Positions 1 to 6,309 are shown, numbered from the stretch's first letter. The stretch: 7,396 nt of DNA from QPIN01 sp964535875 (GCA_964535875.1 CAZHUE010000141.1:1-7396), one strand, 5' to 3'. The notes: generated from the sequence alone by a model not told the origin. Numbers and translations are program-made.

Positions 1-69
1 AATAAATATAACCCCTTCTTCATAGGTATATTCTGAGCCACATTGAGGACAGCTGGGTAAATTATCTAT
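1..69 (-). CDS. PhnA/YjdM-like zinc-ribbon protein, N-terminal fragment
   Basis: The minus-strand frame entering the left edge reads LPSCPQCGSEYTYEEGVIFI. This closely matches the N-terminus of the PhnA/YjdM family, small proteins of about 110 residues with an N-terminal CPxC zinc ribbon and no settled biochemical role despite the old 'alkylphosphonate' name. Only the first about 20 residues are in the window. No ATG, GTG, TTG or CTG lies in this frame between the upstream in-frame TAG (100-102) and the conserved LPSCPQC. The end given here is an ATA codon where ATG would produce a typical start (xDNLPSCPQC). The gene therefore either uses a rare start codon or has lost its start and is decaying. 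Family call is fairly sure; start and functionality are not. Confidence 0.55.
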   Translation of the reverse strand, partial: MDNLPSCPQCGSEYTYEEGVIFI

Positions 70-108
70 TAATATTTTTATGCTATTTTGGGAGCAAAAC
101 TATTGAAT

Positions 109-114
109 CCTCCT
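109..114 (-). promoter_or_regulatory. Consensus Shine-Dalgarno AGGAGG without a matching start codon
   Basis: The minus strand carries a perfect AGGAGG upstream of the PhnA-like frame, but no ATG, GTG or TTG in that frame follows at normal spacing. The sequence after it is ATTCAATAG, so an in-frame stop comes three codons later. The only nearby canonical start, a TTG at 95-97, is in another frame and stops after four codons. The site may be a relic of the PhnA start region. The rest of the 69-175 gap holds no gene I can see. Confidence 0.4.
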
Positions 115-175
115 TATTTGAGCAACAATCAAGTCAACTTAATTCTGATAATTATTCTAGGACTCTAATTTCTTC

Positions 176-742
176 TTATTCCTTAAATAAATGCACCAAA
201 TCAAGAGCTAACATCACTGCATCTTCCCTATTCCCTTTTACAGCAGGGTAATACCCTTTACGTATTCCTATTTCATTAAACCCTCTTTTCTCATAAAGTA
301 AGATTGCTGCTTTATTTGAAGGCCTTACTTCTAAAAAAATAGTCTCTGCTTTTTTATTAGCTAGTTCAATCATGTGCTCTAATAACTTGCTCCCTACTCC
401 TTGCTTCTGTACTGTTGGGTCAACACAAATATTCATAATATGCGCTTCTCCTACCGCCATCGAAACAATACTGTAACCGACGATAACATCAAGCTCCTCA
501 CAAACCCAACAACTATAATGCATGGAGTTTAAACAGTCTTTAAAAATACCTTCACTCCATGGAAAATTATAATTTTTTGATTCTATTTCAAGTACAGCCG
601 GCAAATCATCAATTCTCATTTTTCTCAAACGCATTAAATCTTTCCTTTCTACAGAATCAGGAAATACCTTTGCGTAAAATTCTTTATCTGCATCATAAAC
701 AACAAAATCTTTAACTTTATCTATTATCTTCCATAAACTCAT
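176..742 (-). CDS. rimI: Ribosomal-protein-alanine N-acetyltransferase RimI, N-terminally extended
   Basis: GNAT-family enzyme predicted to transfer acetyl from acetyl-CoA to the N-terminal alanine of ribosomal protein S18 in the cytoplasm. The GNAT domain spans roughly residues 40-182. The acetyl-CoA loop QKQGVG is at 112-117. E138 (in LEVR) and Y150 (in LLYE) line up with the general base Glu103 and acid Tyr115 of enterobacterial RimI. The FPWSE segment at 60-64 and the GYYP segment near 163-166 are also typical. The 188-residue frame is about 36 residues longer than usual RimI (about 150). The chosen ATG has AAGGA at 752-756 with 9-nt spacing. An internal ATG at 632-634 (M37) has its own AGGA at 643-646 with 8-nt spacing and would give the family length. 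The gene follows the UDG-fold gene by 90 bp, as rimI follows holD in E. coli. Family call is firm; the start is open. Confidence 0.9.
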   Translation of the reverse strand: MSLWKIIDKVKDFVVYDADKEFYAKVFPDSVERKDLMRLRKMRIDDLPAVLEIESKNYNFPWSEGIFKDCLNSMHYSCWVCEELDVIVGYSIVSMAVGEAHIMNICVDPTVQKQGVGSKLLEHMIELANKKAETIFLEVRPSNKAAILLYEKRGFNEIGIRKGYYPAVKGNREDAVMLALDLVHLFKE

Positions 743-832
743 TATTATTTTTCCTTAATTTGTTGAGGAGTAGGTATTGATTAAGTAGAAAACTGTTACA
801 AAACTCATATTGTGTGGACTTTAGTTATTCTT

Positions 833-1513
833 TTAAATTAGTTTATATGCCTTAATAGCAAGTTGTAAGTCTTGCCAAGCTCTTCTTTTTTCAATTAACG
901 ACCTTAATAAATATGCTGGATGGTAAATAACAAATAATGGTATACCCCCTAGTTGATGTGCAACTCCCCTCAACTCTACTAATGATTCATTAGTTTCTAG
1001 TAGGGTTTGTGTAGCAATTTGCCCAGTCACTAAAATAATTTTGGGCTGAACCAGTTGGATTTGTTGCTGTAAAAAATCACGACAAGCTTTAAGCTCATTT
1101 TCTTTCGGATTTCTATCATCACGAAGTTTACATTTCAAGAGACTAGTAATATAAACCGAATCTCTTTCTAAACCAATAGCTCGAATCATTTCTGTTAACA
1201 GCTGACCTGATTGCCCCTCTTCATTATGGTCAGGAGCTTCGCTTATCAGCATCCAGTCAGCATCTTTATTTCCCACACCAAAAACTGTTTGCGCTCGGCT
1301 TTCACATAGAGTAGCTTTTACATATTCAGCAACCGTTTTTTGCAAGGCATTCCATTTATCCTCAATTAATCCACCATTACCATTAAACTTGGCATCTGCT
1401 ACTGTGGCATTATCATCAATAGAGCTTAATGTTTCTTTCTGAGTTTTATACTTAGAAACCCAAACATCAATTCCCATTGCTTTCAGATATTGTAAACGGG
1501 TTAAATTATCCAT
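833..1513 (-). CDS. Degenerate family 4 UDG-fold protein, possible DNA polymerase III psi (HolD) equivalent
   Basis: Residues about 65-222 follow the family 4 uracil-DNA glycosylase fold: QTVFGVG (75-81), a modified motif 1 SEAPD (91-95), the LLKC...KAC region (125-144) and the HPAYLLR motif (198-204). Key features have gone. Of the four Fe-S cysteines, C128 and C144 remain, but the N-terminal pair aligns with Y64 and A67. The uracil-contacting Asn of YI(C/T)N is S124. The PFVG segment after motif 1 is deleted. The second Gly of GEAPG is D95. The N-terminus RLQYLKAMGIDVW (6-18) resembles the E. coli psi subunit N-terminus (DWQLQQLGITQW), and a low-complexity linker (about 22-50) follows. E. 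coli holD sits directly before rimI, as this gene does. I see the fold and the losses directly; the psi role is inference. No clear Shine-Dalgarno precedes the ATG. It lies 93 bp after leuA, with no convincing promoter or terminator between. Confidence 0.85.
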   Translation of the reverse strand: MDNLTRLQYLKAMGIDVWVSKYKTQKETLSSIDDNATVADAKFNGNGGLIEDKWNALQKTVAEYVKATLCESRAQTVFGVGNKDADWMLISEAPDHNEEGQSGQLLTEMIRAIGLERDSVYITSLLKCKLRDDRNPKENELKACRDFLQQQIQLVQPKIILVTGQIATQTLLETNESLVELRGVAHQLGGIPLFVIYHPAYLLRSLIEKRRAWQDLQLAIKAYKLI

Positions 1514-1606
1514 TAAAATTAACAGTTTAATATTTTTTAGCGACAGTAATCATAAAGAAAATAAGGCATGATATTATCCACACCTTATTCTAAAATATTA
1601 AATTTT

Positions 1607-3151
1607 CTACACATTACCTTTTTGTGGATGCTTCCTTAGCTCAGGCGATTGTAATTTACTTAGCGCATTAATATAGGCTTTGGCAGACGCAATTACAATA
1701 TCAGTATCAGCTCCTTGACCATTAACAATTCTACCTCCATTTTCCAACCGGACAGTTACCTCTCCTTGAGCATCAGTGCCATTTGTTAAACTATTAACTG
1801 AATATAATTCTAATGCTGCATTTGATTGAACCAAGTTCTCTATCGCTTTTAAACTGGCATCAACTGCACCACTCCCTTCTGCACTTCCTGTTAATTCCTG
1901 GTCATGTATTCTAAGCGTTACTGTTGAACTGGGTGTTTCACCTATTTCTGAGCATACTTTTAAGGCAATTAGTTTTATATATTCTTCATCAGCAAAAGAA
2001 CTGGCTTCTGAAATCAAGGCCTGTAAATCTTCATCAAAAATTTCATGCTTTTTATCCGCTAACTCTTTAAAGCGGTAAAAAGTTTTATTCAAGTCTTCTT
2101 CACTGCTAAATTCATGGCCAAGTTCTGTCATTCGACTCTTAAAGGCATTTCGACCAGAATGCTTTCCTAGTACCATCCGGTTAGCTGACCAGCCAACATC
2201 TTCAGCTTTCATAATTTCATAAGTTTCAGGGTTTTTTAATACTCCATCCTGATGTATCCCTGATTCATGAGCAAACGCATTAGCACCAACAATTGCTTTA
2301 TTTGGTTGTACCGGAAAACCAGTAATTGATGAAACAAGTTTGGAACAATTTAATATTTCTCGAGTATCTAGCGTTGTTTGACATGTAAAAACGTCTTGTC
2401 TTGTACAAACTGCCATCACAATTTCTTCAAGTGAAGCATTACCAGCTCGTTCACCTAAACCATTTATCGTACATTCAACTTGGCGCGCTCCATTTAATAC
2501 AGCAGAAAGTGAATTCGCTACTGCTAAGCCGAGGTCATTATGGCAATGCACAGAAAAAATAGCTTTATCCGAATTAGGAATCCTATTAATCAAGTTAGCA
2601 ATTGTCGCTCCAAATTGACCCGGCACACTATATCCAACCGTATCGGGAATATTTAGTGTTGTTGCACCCGCATCAATGACAGCCTCTAGAATTCGACACA
2701 GAAAATCTTCTTCAGAACGGCCCGCATCTTCAGCAGAAAACTCAACATCATCAGTAAATTGTCTTGCACGTTTTACTGCTCTTACAGCATATTCAATAAC
2801 TTGCTCAGGCTCCATCTTCAATTTCATCTGCATATGAATAGGGGAGGTTGCGATAAAGGTATGAATTCGAGAACTATTCGCACCTTTTAATGCTTCTCCT
2901 GCCCTATCTATATCTTTATCCAGAGCCCGTGAAAGCGCACAAACAGTACTATCTTTTACGGTATTGGCAACAGCTTGAACAGCTTCAAAATCACCAAGAC
3001 TTGCAACAGGAAAACCTGCTTCAATTACATCCACTTTCATTCGTTCAAGTGCTCTTCCAATTCTGACTTTTTCATCTCGAGTCATTGATGCGCCTGGGCT
3101 TTGCTCGCCATCACGTAGTGTGGTATCAAAAATTATTAGTTTATCTTTCAT
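1607..3151 (-). CDS. leuA: 2-isopropylmalate synthase
   Basis: Condenses acetyl-CoA with 2-ketoisovalerate, the first committed step of leucine synthesis, in the cytoplasm. With the chosen start the protein has 514 residues, normal for bacterial LeuA. The catalytic TIM barrel opens with FDTTLRDGEQSPG (8-20; D9 is a metal ligand). The second signature is at 202-238, with HCHND (H202, H204 as metal ligands) and the GERAGN loop. GIHQDG at 298-303 and LGKHSGR at 328-334 belong to the linker subdomain. The C-terminal leucine-binding regulatory domain (about 390-500) contains GSGAVDAS at 426-433, so feedback inhibition by leucine is expected. An ATG five codons upstream (3164-3166) is open, but ATG 3149-3151 has GGAG at 3157-3160 with 5-nt spacing and gives the family N-terminus MKDKLIIFDTTLRDGEQ. 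A promoter lies about 60 bp upstream. The downstream neighbour is the UDG-fold gene. Confidence 0.97.
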   Translation of the reverse strand: MKDKLIIFDTTLRDGEQSPGASMTRDEKVRIGRALERMKVDVIEAGFPVASLGDFEAVQAVANTVKDSTVCALSRALDKDIDRAGEALKGANSSRIHTFIATSPIHMQMKLKMEPEQVIEYAVRAVKRARQFTDDVEFSAEDAGRSEEDFLCRILEAVIDAGATTLNIPDTVGYSVPGQFGATIANLINRIPNSDKAIFSVHCHNDLGLAVANSLSAVLNGARQVECTINGLGERAGNASLEEIVMAVCTRQDVFTCQTTLDTREILNCSKLVSSITGFPVQPNKAIVGANAFAHESGIHQDGVLKNPETYEIMKAEDVGWSANRMVLGKHSGRNAFKSRMTELGHEFSSEEDLNKTFYRFKELADKKHEIFDEDLQALISEASSFADEEYIKLIALKVCSEIGETPSSTVTLRIHDQELTGSAEGSGAVDASLKAIENLVQSNAALELYSVNSLTNGTDAQGEVTVRLENGGRIVNGQGADTDIVIASAKAYINALSKLQSPELRKHPQKGNV

Positions 3152-3208
3152 GAGAACTCCATCCATGAAAATATTACCAACAGTTAAGTGTTGATATTAA
3201 AAAAGGGG

Positions 3209-3238
3209 GTTATATTGTTTTTTGTATAGTATTGTAAA
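3209..3238 (-). promoter_or_regulatory. Candidate sigma-70 promoter for leuA
   Basis: On the minus strand TTTACA (3233-3238, 5/6 to TTGACA) and TATAAC (3209-3214, 5/6 to TATAAT) are separated by 18 bp. Transcription would begin near 3202, giving a 5' leader of about 50 nt before the leuA ATG at 3151. It is the better placed of two candidates in the pssA-leuA gap. The call rests on hexamer matching in AT-rich DNA. Confidence 0.4.
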
Positions 3239-3372
3239 AAGTTTTATGCCACTAGGGCAATAACTTTAAAAATAAACTAAGCTTAGAAAATAAAAAGACA
3301 CGCACACAAGCTTTACCAAGGAATGGCATGAGATAACTTTGTGGTGAAAATAATTGAATATTCATAGTTAAA

Positions 3373-3403
3373 ACTATACTGTAATATTTTACTTGTTACA
3401 AGT
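3373..3403 (-). promoter_or_regulatory. Candidate distal leuA promoter with overlapping palindromic operator
   Basis: TTGTAA (3396-3401) and TATAGT (3373-3378, 5/6) are spaced 17 bp on the minus strand, directly after the pssA stop codon. The -35 region lies inside a perfect 13-bp palindrome, ACTTGT-A-ACAAGT (3391-3403), which looks like a binding site for a dimeric regulator. The predicted start near 3366 is next to the first ATG of the small Leu-rich frame at 3252-3365. The 3167-3408 gap otherwise holds only the proximal promoter and that frame. The palindrome is certain; regulator and promoter activity are inferred. Confidence 0.3.
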
Positions 3404-3408
3404 GCAGG

Positions 3409-4149
3409 TTAACTTTTTCTATTTTTTCTTTTTTTTCTTAACGCTAATAAAGTAAGAACCGGCCCTGAAATTGCGTAGCCTAAAGCCAGTACAAACAGCA
3501 TGCTTTGCGCTTGGGCCATGACAAACCCAATCACTAACATAACACTAATAGCAACGACAAAAGGTACTTTACCTTTAAAGTCTATTTCTTTAAAACTTGA
3601 ATATCGAAAATTACTGACCATCAATAAACCGGTACTAATAGTAAGAAATAGCACTAGGTATTTGATAGATTCAACATCGTAATCATATTCCAGACTTATC
3701 CAAAGCCCACTTGCTAGTATTGCTGCTGCAGCTGGGCTTGGTAAACCTTGAAAATAACGTTTATCTGCGACTTCAACCTGAGTGTTAAATCGCGCCAATC
3801 TTAATGCTCCCCCTGCTGTATGGACAAAAGCTGCAAACAAGCCTAATTTCCCTAAACTTTCAAATGCCCACAAATACATAACTAATGCAGGTGCCACGCC
3901 AAACGAAACCATATCTGACAAGCTATCATACTGGACTCCAAATTCACTTTGTGTATTTGTCATTCGAGCAACTCGCCCATCTAAACCGTCTAATACCATA
4001 GCAACTAAGATTGAAATAGCAGCTGTTTCAAAACGTCCATTGATTGCTGAAGTTATTGCATAAAAACCTGCGAACATTGCCCCTGTTGTAAACAAGTTAG
4101 GCAATAAATATATTCCTCGATGACGATTAGCTGGTTTTTTAAAACTCAT
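3409..4149 (-). CDS. pssA: CDP-diacylglycerol--serine O-phosphatidyltransferase
   Basis: Integral inner-membrane enzyme that joins CDP-diacylglycerol and serine to make phosphatidylserine, the precursor of phosphatidylethanolamine. The complete CDP-alcohol phosphatidyltransferase signature DGx2ARx8Gx3Dx3D is present: D57 G58, A61 R62, G71, D75 and D79. Hydrophobic stretches at about 14-36, 41-54, 80-95, 105-118, 137-153, 162-180, 192-213 and 217-235 fit the multi-span fold, with a basic C-terminal tail (RKKRKNRK). The 246-residue length and N-terminal RGIYLLPNLFT fit the 'Bacillus/Helicobacter type' integral PssA rather than the E. coli peripheral enzyme. The gene lies between pfp and leuA; ilvC-pssA-leuA clustering is common in related bacteria. 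No good Shine-Dalgarno precedes the ATG. A MITE-like element ends 24 bp upstream, so its promoter or leader may have been changed by the insertion. Confidence 0.95.
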   Translation of the reverse strand: MSFKKPANRHRGIYLLPNLFTTGAMFAGFYAITSAINGRFETAAISILVAMVLDGLDGRVARMTNTQSEFGVQYDSLSDMVSFGVAPALVMYLWAFESLGKLGLFAAFVHTAGGALRLARFNTQVEVADKRYFQGLPSPAAAAILASGLWISLEYDYDVESIKYLVLFLTISTGLLMVSNFRYSSFKEIDFKGKVPFVVAISVMLVIGFVMAQAQSMLFVLALGYAISGPVLTLLALRKKRKNRKS

Positions 4150-4173
4150 AGTTAGATTAGGTTAGCAATAGTA

Positions 4174-4333
4174 TATACTTCACACGGTCACGGATACGGA
4201 TTTCTATCGGTCGATTTTTGCCGATAGACTGCGCTACTGAAACAGTTTCTAGCCAATATGCGCGTTTCATTGCCTTGTTATCGACAAAAATCAACTCAAT
4301 ATAAACTCCACATCCGTGACCGAGTGAAGTATA
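4174..4333. mobile_element. MITE-like element with 22-bp terminal inverted repeats
   Basis: Arms at 4174-4195 and 4312-4333 are inverted repeats of 22 bp with one mismatch. Each begins TATACTTCAC, reads inward, and continues CGGTCACGGAT after the variable base. A further inner complementary pair, 4213-4226 with 4279-4292 (13/14), shows that most of the 160-bp unit can fold on itself. An extra perfect hairpin, CTATCGG/CCGATAG, is at 4204-4227. There is no transposase. TA dinucleotides at both ends would fit the TA target duplication of IS630/Tc1-type elements, making this a non-autonomous derivative; that family link is inference. It lies between pfp and pssA. An open frame crosses it on the minus strand (4157-4363) but looks like a by-product of the repeat. 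Confidence 0.75.
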
Positions 4334-4370
4334 ACTAGACTTTTTTGATTTTAGAATAATCAATTTATTG

Positions 4371-4393
4371 GGTTAAGCTTTAACAGCTTAACC
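4371..4393 (-). terminator. Hairpin 3' of pfp, possible weak terminator
   Basis: A perfect 8-bp stem GGTTAAGC/GCTTAACC with a 7-nt loop lies 26 bp past the pfp stop codon. On the minus strand it is not followed by a T-run (CAATAAATTG), so it is not a classical intrinsic terminator, though it could protect or define the pfp mRNA 3' end. With flanking bases it shares TTGGGTTAA with the hairpin upstream of pfp, so it may instead belong to the same dispersed repeat family. Confidence 0.35.
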
Positions 4394-4418
4394 TAAATTA
4401 CAATGAATATTCTTTCTA

Positions 4419-5648
4419 TTAATGACTGGTATCTAATTTTTTGCCTTTAGTTTGACCTGTCACTTTTAATGCTTCGACAAACCAGTCTGTATCAATATCA
4501 AAAGGCTTACCACCTGCAATCCGTGGAAATTCAATTGCACGCAAAACGAAGTTCTGATCATCATCATGCCCAATCACGCCTGCTTCACCACGGAAAGCAC
4601 ACTCAACGGCTAAATCTGCACAAGATTTAATCAGACGAATATCTTCAGCATTTGCCGCAGAAGCTCGCGCAAAATAACCAGATTTTTGAATCAAGGTTTT
4701 TTCTGCTCCGATCATTTCTGCAAATTGTTCACCAAACCATTTACCTGGATTAACAGCATCCAATTTAACATGACCAAAAGCATCACGAGGTACATCCTGT
4801 CCTTTGGCTTCCATTTCAGTAACGATAGATTCTAATCCAGCACCTTCCGAAACAAAGATATTTACACAATCTACTTCGTCCATAATATTACGTAACCGTT
4901 TTGCTTCAGCCGCAATATCCATATCCATTTCAGGGATAAAAACACCATGGACTTCATAGCTATCACGACTGAGTCCTAATTCAGGCAACCATTCACAGTT
5001 ATCTAATATTTTACGGTATTCAGCTGCTGTTGCCGCTGTTAGCCAACCACAACTACGCCCCATCACTTCATGGACAATCAACATGCGTGGATTTGAATTG
5101 TTTTCTGCAACTACATTTTTAAAGAAATGTGCACCTTGTTCAGCAGCTGTCCATGCCCCTAGTGATTGTTTAATAGGAATTACGTCGTTATCTACTGTTT
5201 TAGGCAAACCAATAACCGTTAAACCATAATCATTTTTTGCTAAAAAAGCAGCCAAATCAGCTGCGGCGGTATTCGTATCATCCCCACCAATGGTATGAAG
5301 AACATCCACACCATCTTTAATTAACTGGTCGGCAGCAACTTTTTGTGGGTCTTCGCCTTCTTTTACCAAACCACGCTTTATGCAATCGGCAACGTTAGTT
5401 AGTTTAACTCTGCTATTACCAATTACAGATCCACCAAATTTTTGCAATAAGCCTGCTTTTTCACGAATTTCAGGTGTTACTTTATAAAAGTCACCTAATA
5501 GTAATCCTTTGTATCCACTACGATAACAAATGATTTCTACTGTTGGATCAATTTCATTATAGCGTTCGATAAGGCTACCAATCGCTGAATTTAAGCATGG
5601 TGCCAATCCACCTGCTGTAAGAAGTGCTACTTTTTTTGGTTTACTCAT
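4419..5648 (-). CDS. pfp: Pyrophosphate-dependent 6-phosphofructokinase
   Basis: Cytoplasmic enzyme catalysing reversible phosphorylation of fructose 6-phosphate with PPi, replacing ATP-PFK and fructose bisphosphatase. The 409-residue protein shows the PFK A fold. The phosphate loop region TAGGLAPCLN is at 11-20. GGDDTNT is at 121-127, where D124 replaces the glycine of ATP enzymes. PKTVDND is at 149-155, with K150 as the PPi-type lysine and D153 as the expected catalytic base. MGRSCGW is at 196-202, a sugar-phosphate contact. The GGDD plus PKTVDND pair is the standard signature of PPi specificity. PPi-PFKs of this kind are known from methanotrophs and some sulfur-oxidising symbionts, where they also act on sugar phosphates of assimilation cycles. 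The ATG lacks an obvious Shine-Dalgarno. A promoter candidate lies at 5769-5798. Related hairpins stand on both sides. Confidence 0.95.
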   Translation of the reverse strand: MSKPKKVALLTAGGLAPCLNSAIGSLIERYNEIDPTVEIICYRSGYKGLLLGDFYKVTPEIREKAGLLQKFGGSVIGNSRVKLTNVADCIKRGLVKEGEDPQKVAADQLIKDGVDVLHTIGGDDTNTAAADLAAFLAKNDYGLTVIGLPKTVDNDVIPIKQSLGAWTAAEQGAHFFKNVVAENNSNPRMLIVHEVMGRSCGWLTAATAAEYRKILDNCEWLPELGLSRDSYEVHGVFIPEMDMDIAAEAKRLRNIMDEVDCVNIFVSEGAGLESIVTEMEAKGQDVPRDAFGHVKLDAVNPGKWFGEQFAEMIGAEKTLIQKSGYFARASAANAEDIRLIKSCADLAVECAFRGEAGVIGHDDDQNFVLRAIEFPRIAGGKPFDIDTDWFVEALKVTGQTKGKKLDTSH

Positions 5649-5768
5649 AAATTTATAAAATATTAAATTAACGTAACTAAATATCCATCGACAAAACTTA
5701 CGGAGTCTTATTTAAATTCAACCCCTAAATAATTGGAAAAACACCCTATTCACTTGCTTATTTTAAAT

Positions 5769-5798
5769 ATTATCATGTAGATTATAGATTTTTTTCAA
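5769..5798 (-). promoter_or_regulatory. Candidate sigma-70 promoter for pfp
   Basis: TTGAAA (5793-5798, 5/6) and GATAAT (5769-5774, 5/6) are 18 bp apart on the minus strand. Transcription starting near 5762 would give a leader of about 115 nt before the pfp ATG. It lies just downstream of the 5810-5840 hairpin, which suggests pfp is transcribed separately from the secreted-protein pair. The leader holds no other element I recognise. Confidence 0.4.
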
Positions 5799-5809
5799 TT
5801 CAGTACTCT

Positions 5810-5840
5810 GTTGGGTTAACGAAAGAGCCGTTAGCCCAAC
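5810..5840. repeat. GTTGGGTTAAC hairpin repeat between the secreted-protein pair and pfp
   Basis: GTTGGGTTAAC (5810-5820) pairs with GTTAGCCCAAC (5830-5840) over 11 bp with one G-T pair, and G5821-C5829 adds a twelfth. On the minus strand the flank reads TGTAGGTTGGGCTAACGG, like the GTAGGTTGGG... hairpin repeats scattered in intergenic regions of many gammaproteobacteria and cyanobacteria. No T-run follows on either strand. It may serve as a transcript 3' boundary for the gene ending at 5869. Confidence 0.6.
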
Positions 5841-5868
5841 CTACATAAACAGGTTCTTTTCTATAAAC

Positions 5869-6309
5869 CTATTTTTGAGGTGAAAATGATTTGTGAACTA
5901 CAATATTATTCTCAACTTGAATACTTATTTTGGGAACAACTGGGCTTTTTGTCCCAACCCATTTATAAAGAGACCTGCCACTAGACACTAAATTTAATTC
6001 AGCTTTACAGCCAATAATATTAGTAACTTGGTCAAGAGTCATTCCATTTGCTATTTGTTTATATCTATCAAACGTTATTTTTTCTTTTGAACATTCAGAA
6101 TTTATAGTGCTTATAGATGGACTCTTAGAATAAACCAGACCTTCAAGATCATCTAATTGTAATTTGACATCATAAATATAACCACCTGCCACTTTAACTG
6201 TTGGTATGGTTAAAATTTTTGTTTCAGGATTATATTCAGCTACTTCTCCTGCATAAACAATAAAAGAAAGACTTAATAATAAAAAAGTTAGAAGATTTTT
6301 AGAGAGCAT
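5869..6309 (-). CDS. Secreted protein of unknown function, BLIP/SmpA-like C-terminal motif (paralogue 2)
   Basis: I do not recognise a named gene. Residues 1-20 form a Sec signal peptide (MLSKNLLTFLLLSLSFIVYA, likely cut before GEVAEYN), so the mature 126-residue protein should be periplasmic or outside the cell. Residues 24-54 carry a beta-rich AEYNPETKILTI..VKV.G..YDVKLQLDD segment. Residues 88-101 read ANGMTLDQVTNIIGC, resembling the GMT..QV..iiG helix of BLIP/SmpA-type domains, followed by the Trp strand (YKWVG) at 115-119. C73 and C101 may form a disulfide. It is clearly paralogous to the gene upstream (6346-6777), with the same layout and C101 at the same position. The frame can be opened at a TTG at 6313-6315, but ATG 6307-6309 is preferred; neither has a Shine-Dalgarno. 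The gap to the upstream gene is 36 bp, so they are probably cotranscribed. Confidence 0.75.
   Translation of the reverse strand: MLSKNLLTFLLLSLSFIVYAGEVAEYNPETKILTIPTVKVAGGYIYDVKLQLDDLEGLVYSKSPSISTINSECSKEKITFDRYKQIANGMTLDQVTNIIGCKAELNLVSSGRSLYKWVGTKSPVVPKISIQVENNIVVHKSFSPQK

Noticed and set aside
1540..1572. Ten-codon frame MPYFLYDYCR upstream of the UDG-fold gene
   Set aside because: Too short, with a poorly spaced AAGG and no sign of a leader-peptide composition or attenuator.
3152..3166. Five-codon longer start of leuA (MDGVL)
   Set aside because: The GGAG that serves the next ATG lies inside these codons, and homologues begin at MKDKLIIFDTT-like sequence.
3277..3286. CTAAGCTTAG palindrome in the leuA leader
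   Set aside because: Ten-base perfect palindrome without extension; likely chance in AT-rich DNA and not placed at a promoter element.
3500..3682. 60-codon plus-strand frame within pssA
   Set aside because: Antisense shadow of the well-supported pssA coding region.
3782..4063. 93-codon plus-strand frame within pssA
   Set aside because: Antisense shadow; lies over the conserved CDP-alcohol phosphatidyltransferase motif and has no family resemblance.
4157..4363. 68-codon minus-strand open frame between pfp and pssA
   Set aside because: It runs right across the inverted-repeat element, has no recognisable domain and no Shine-Dalgarno; the frame follows from the repeat sequence rather than from a gene.
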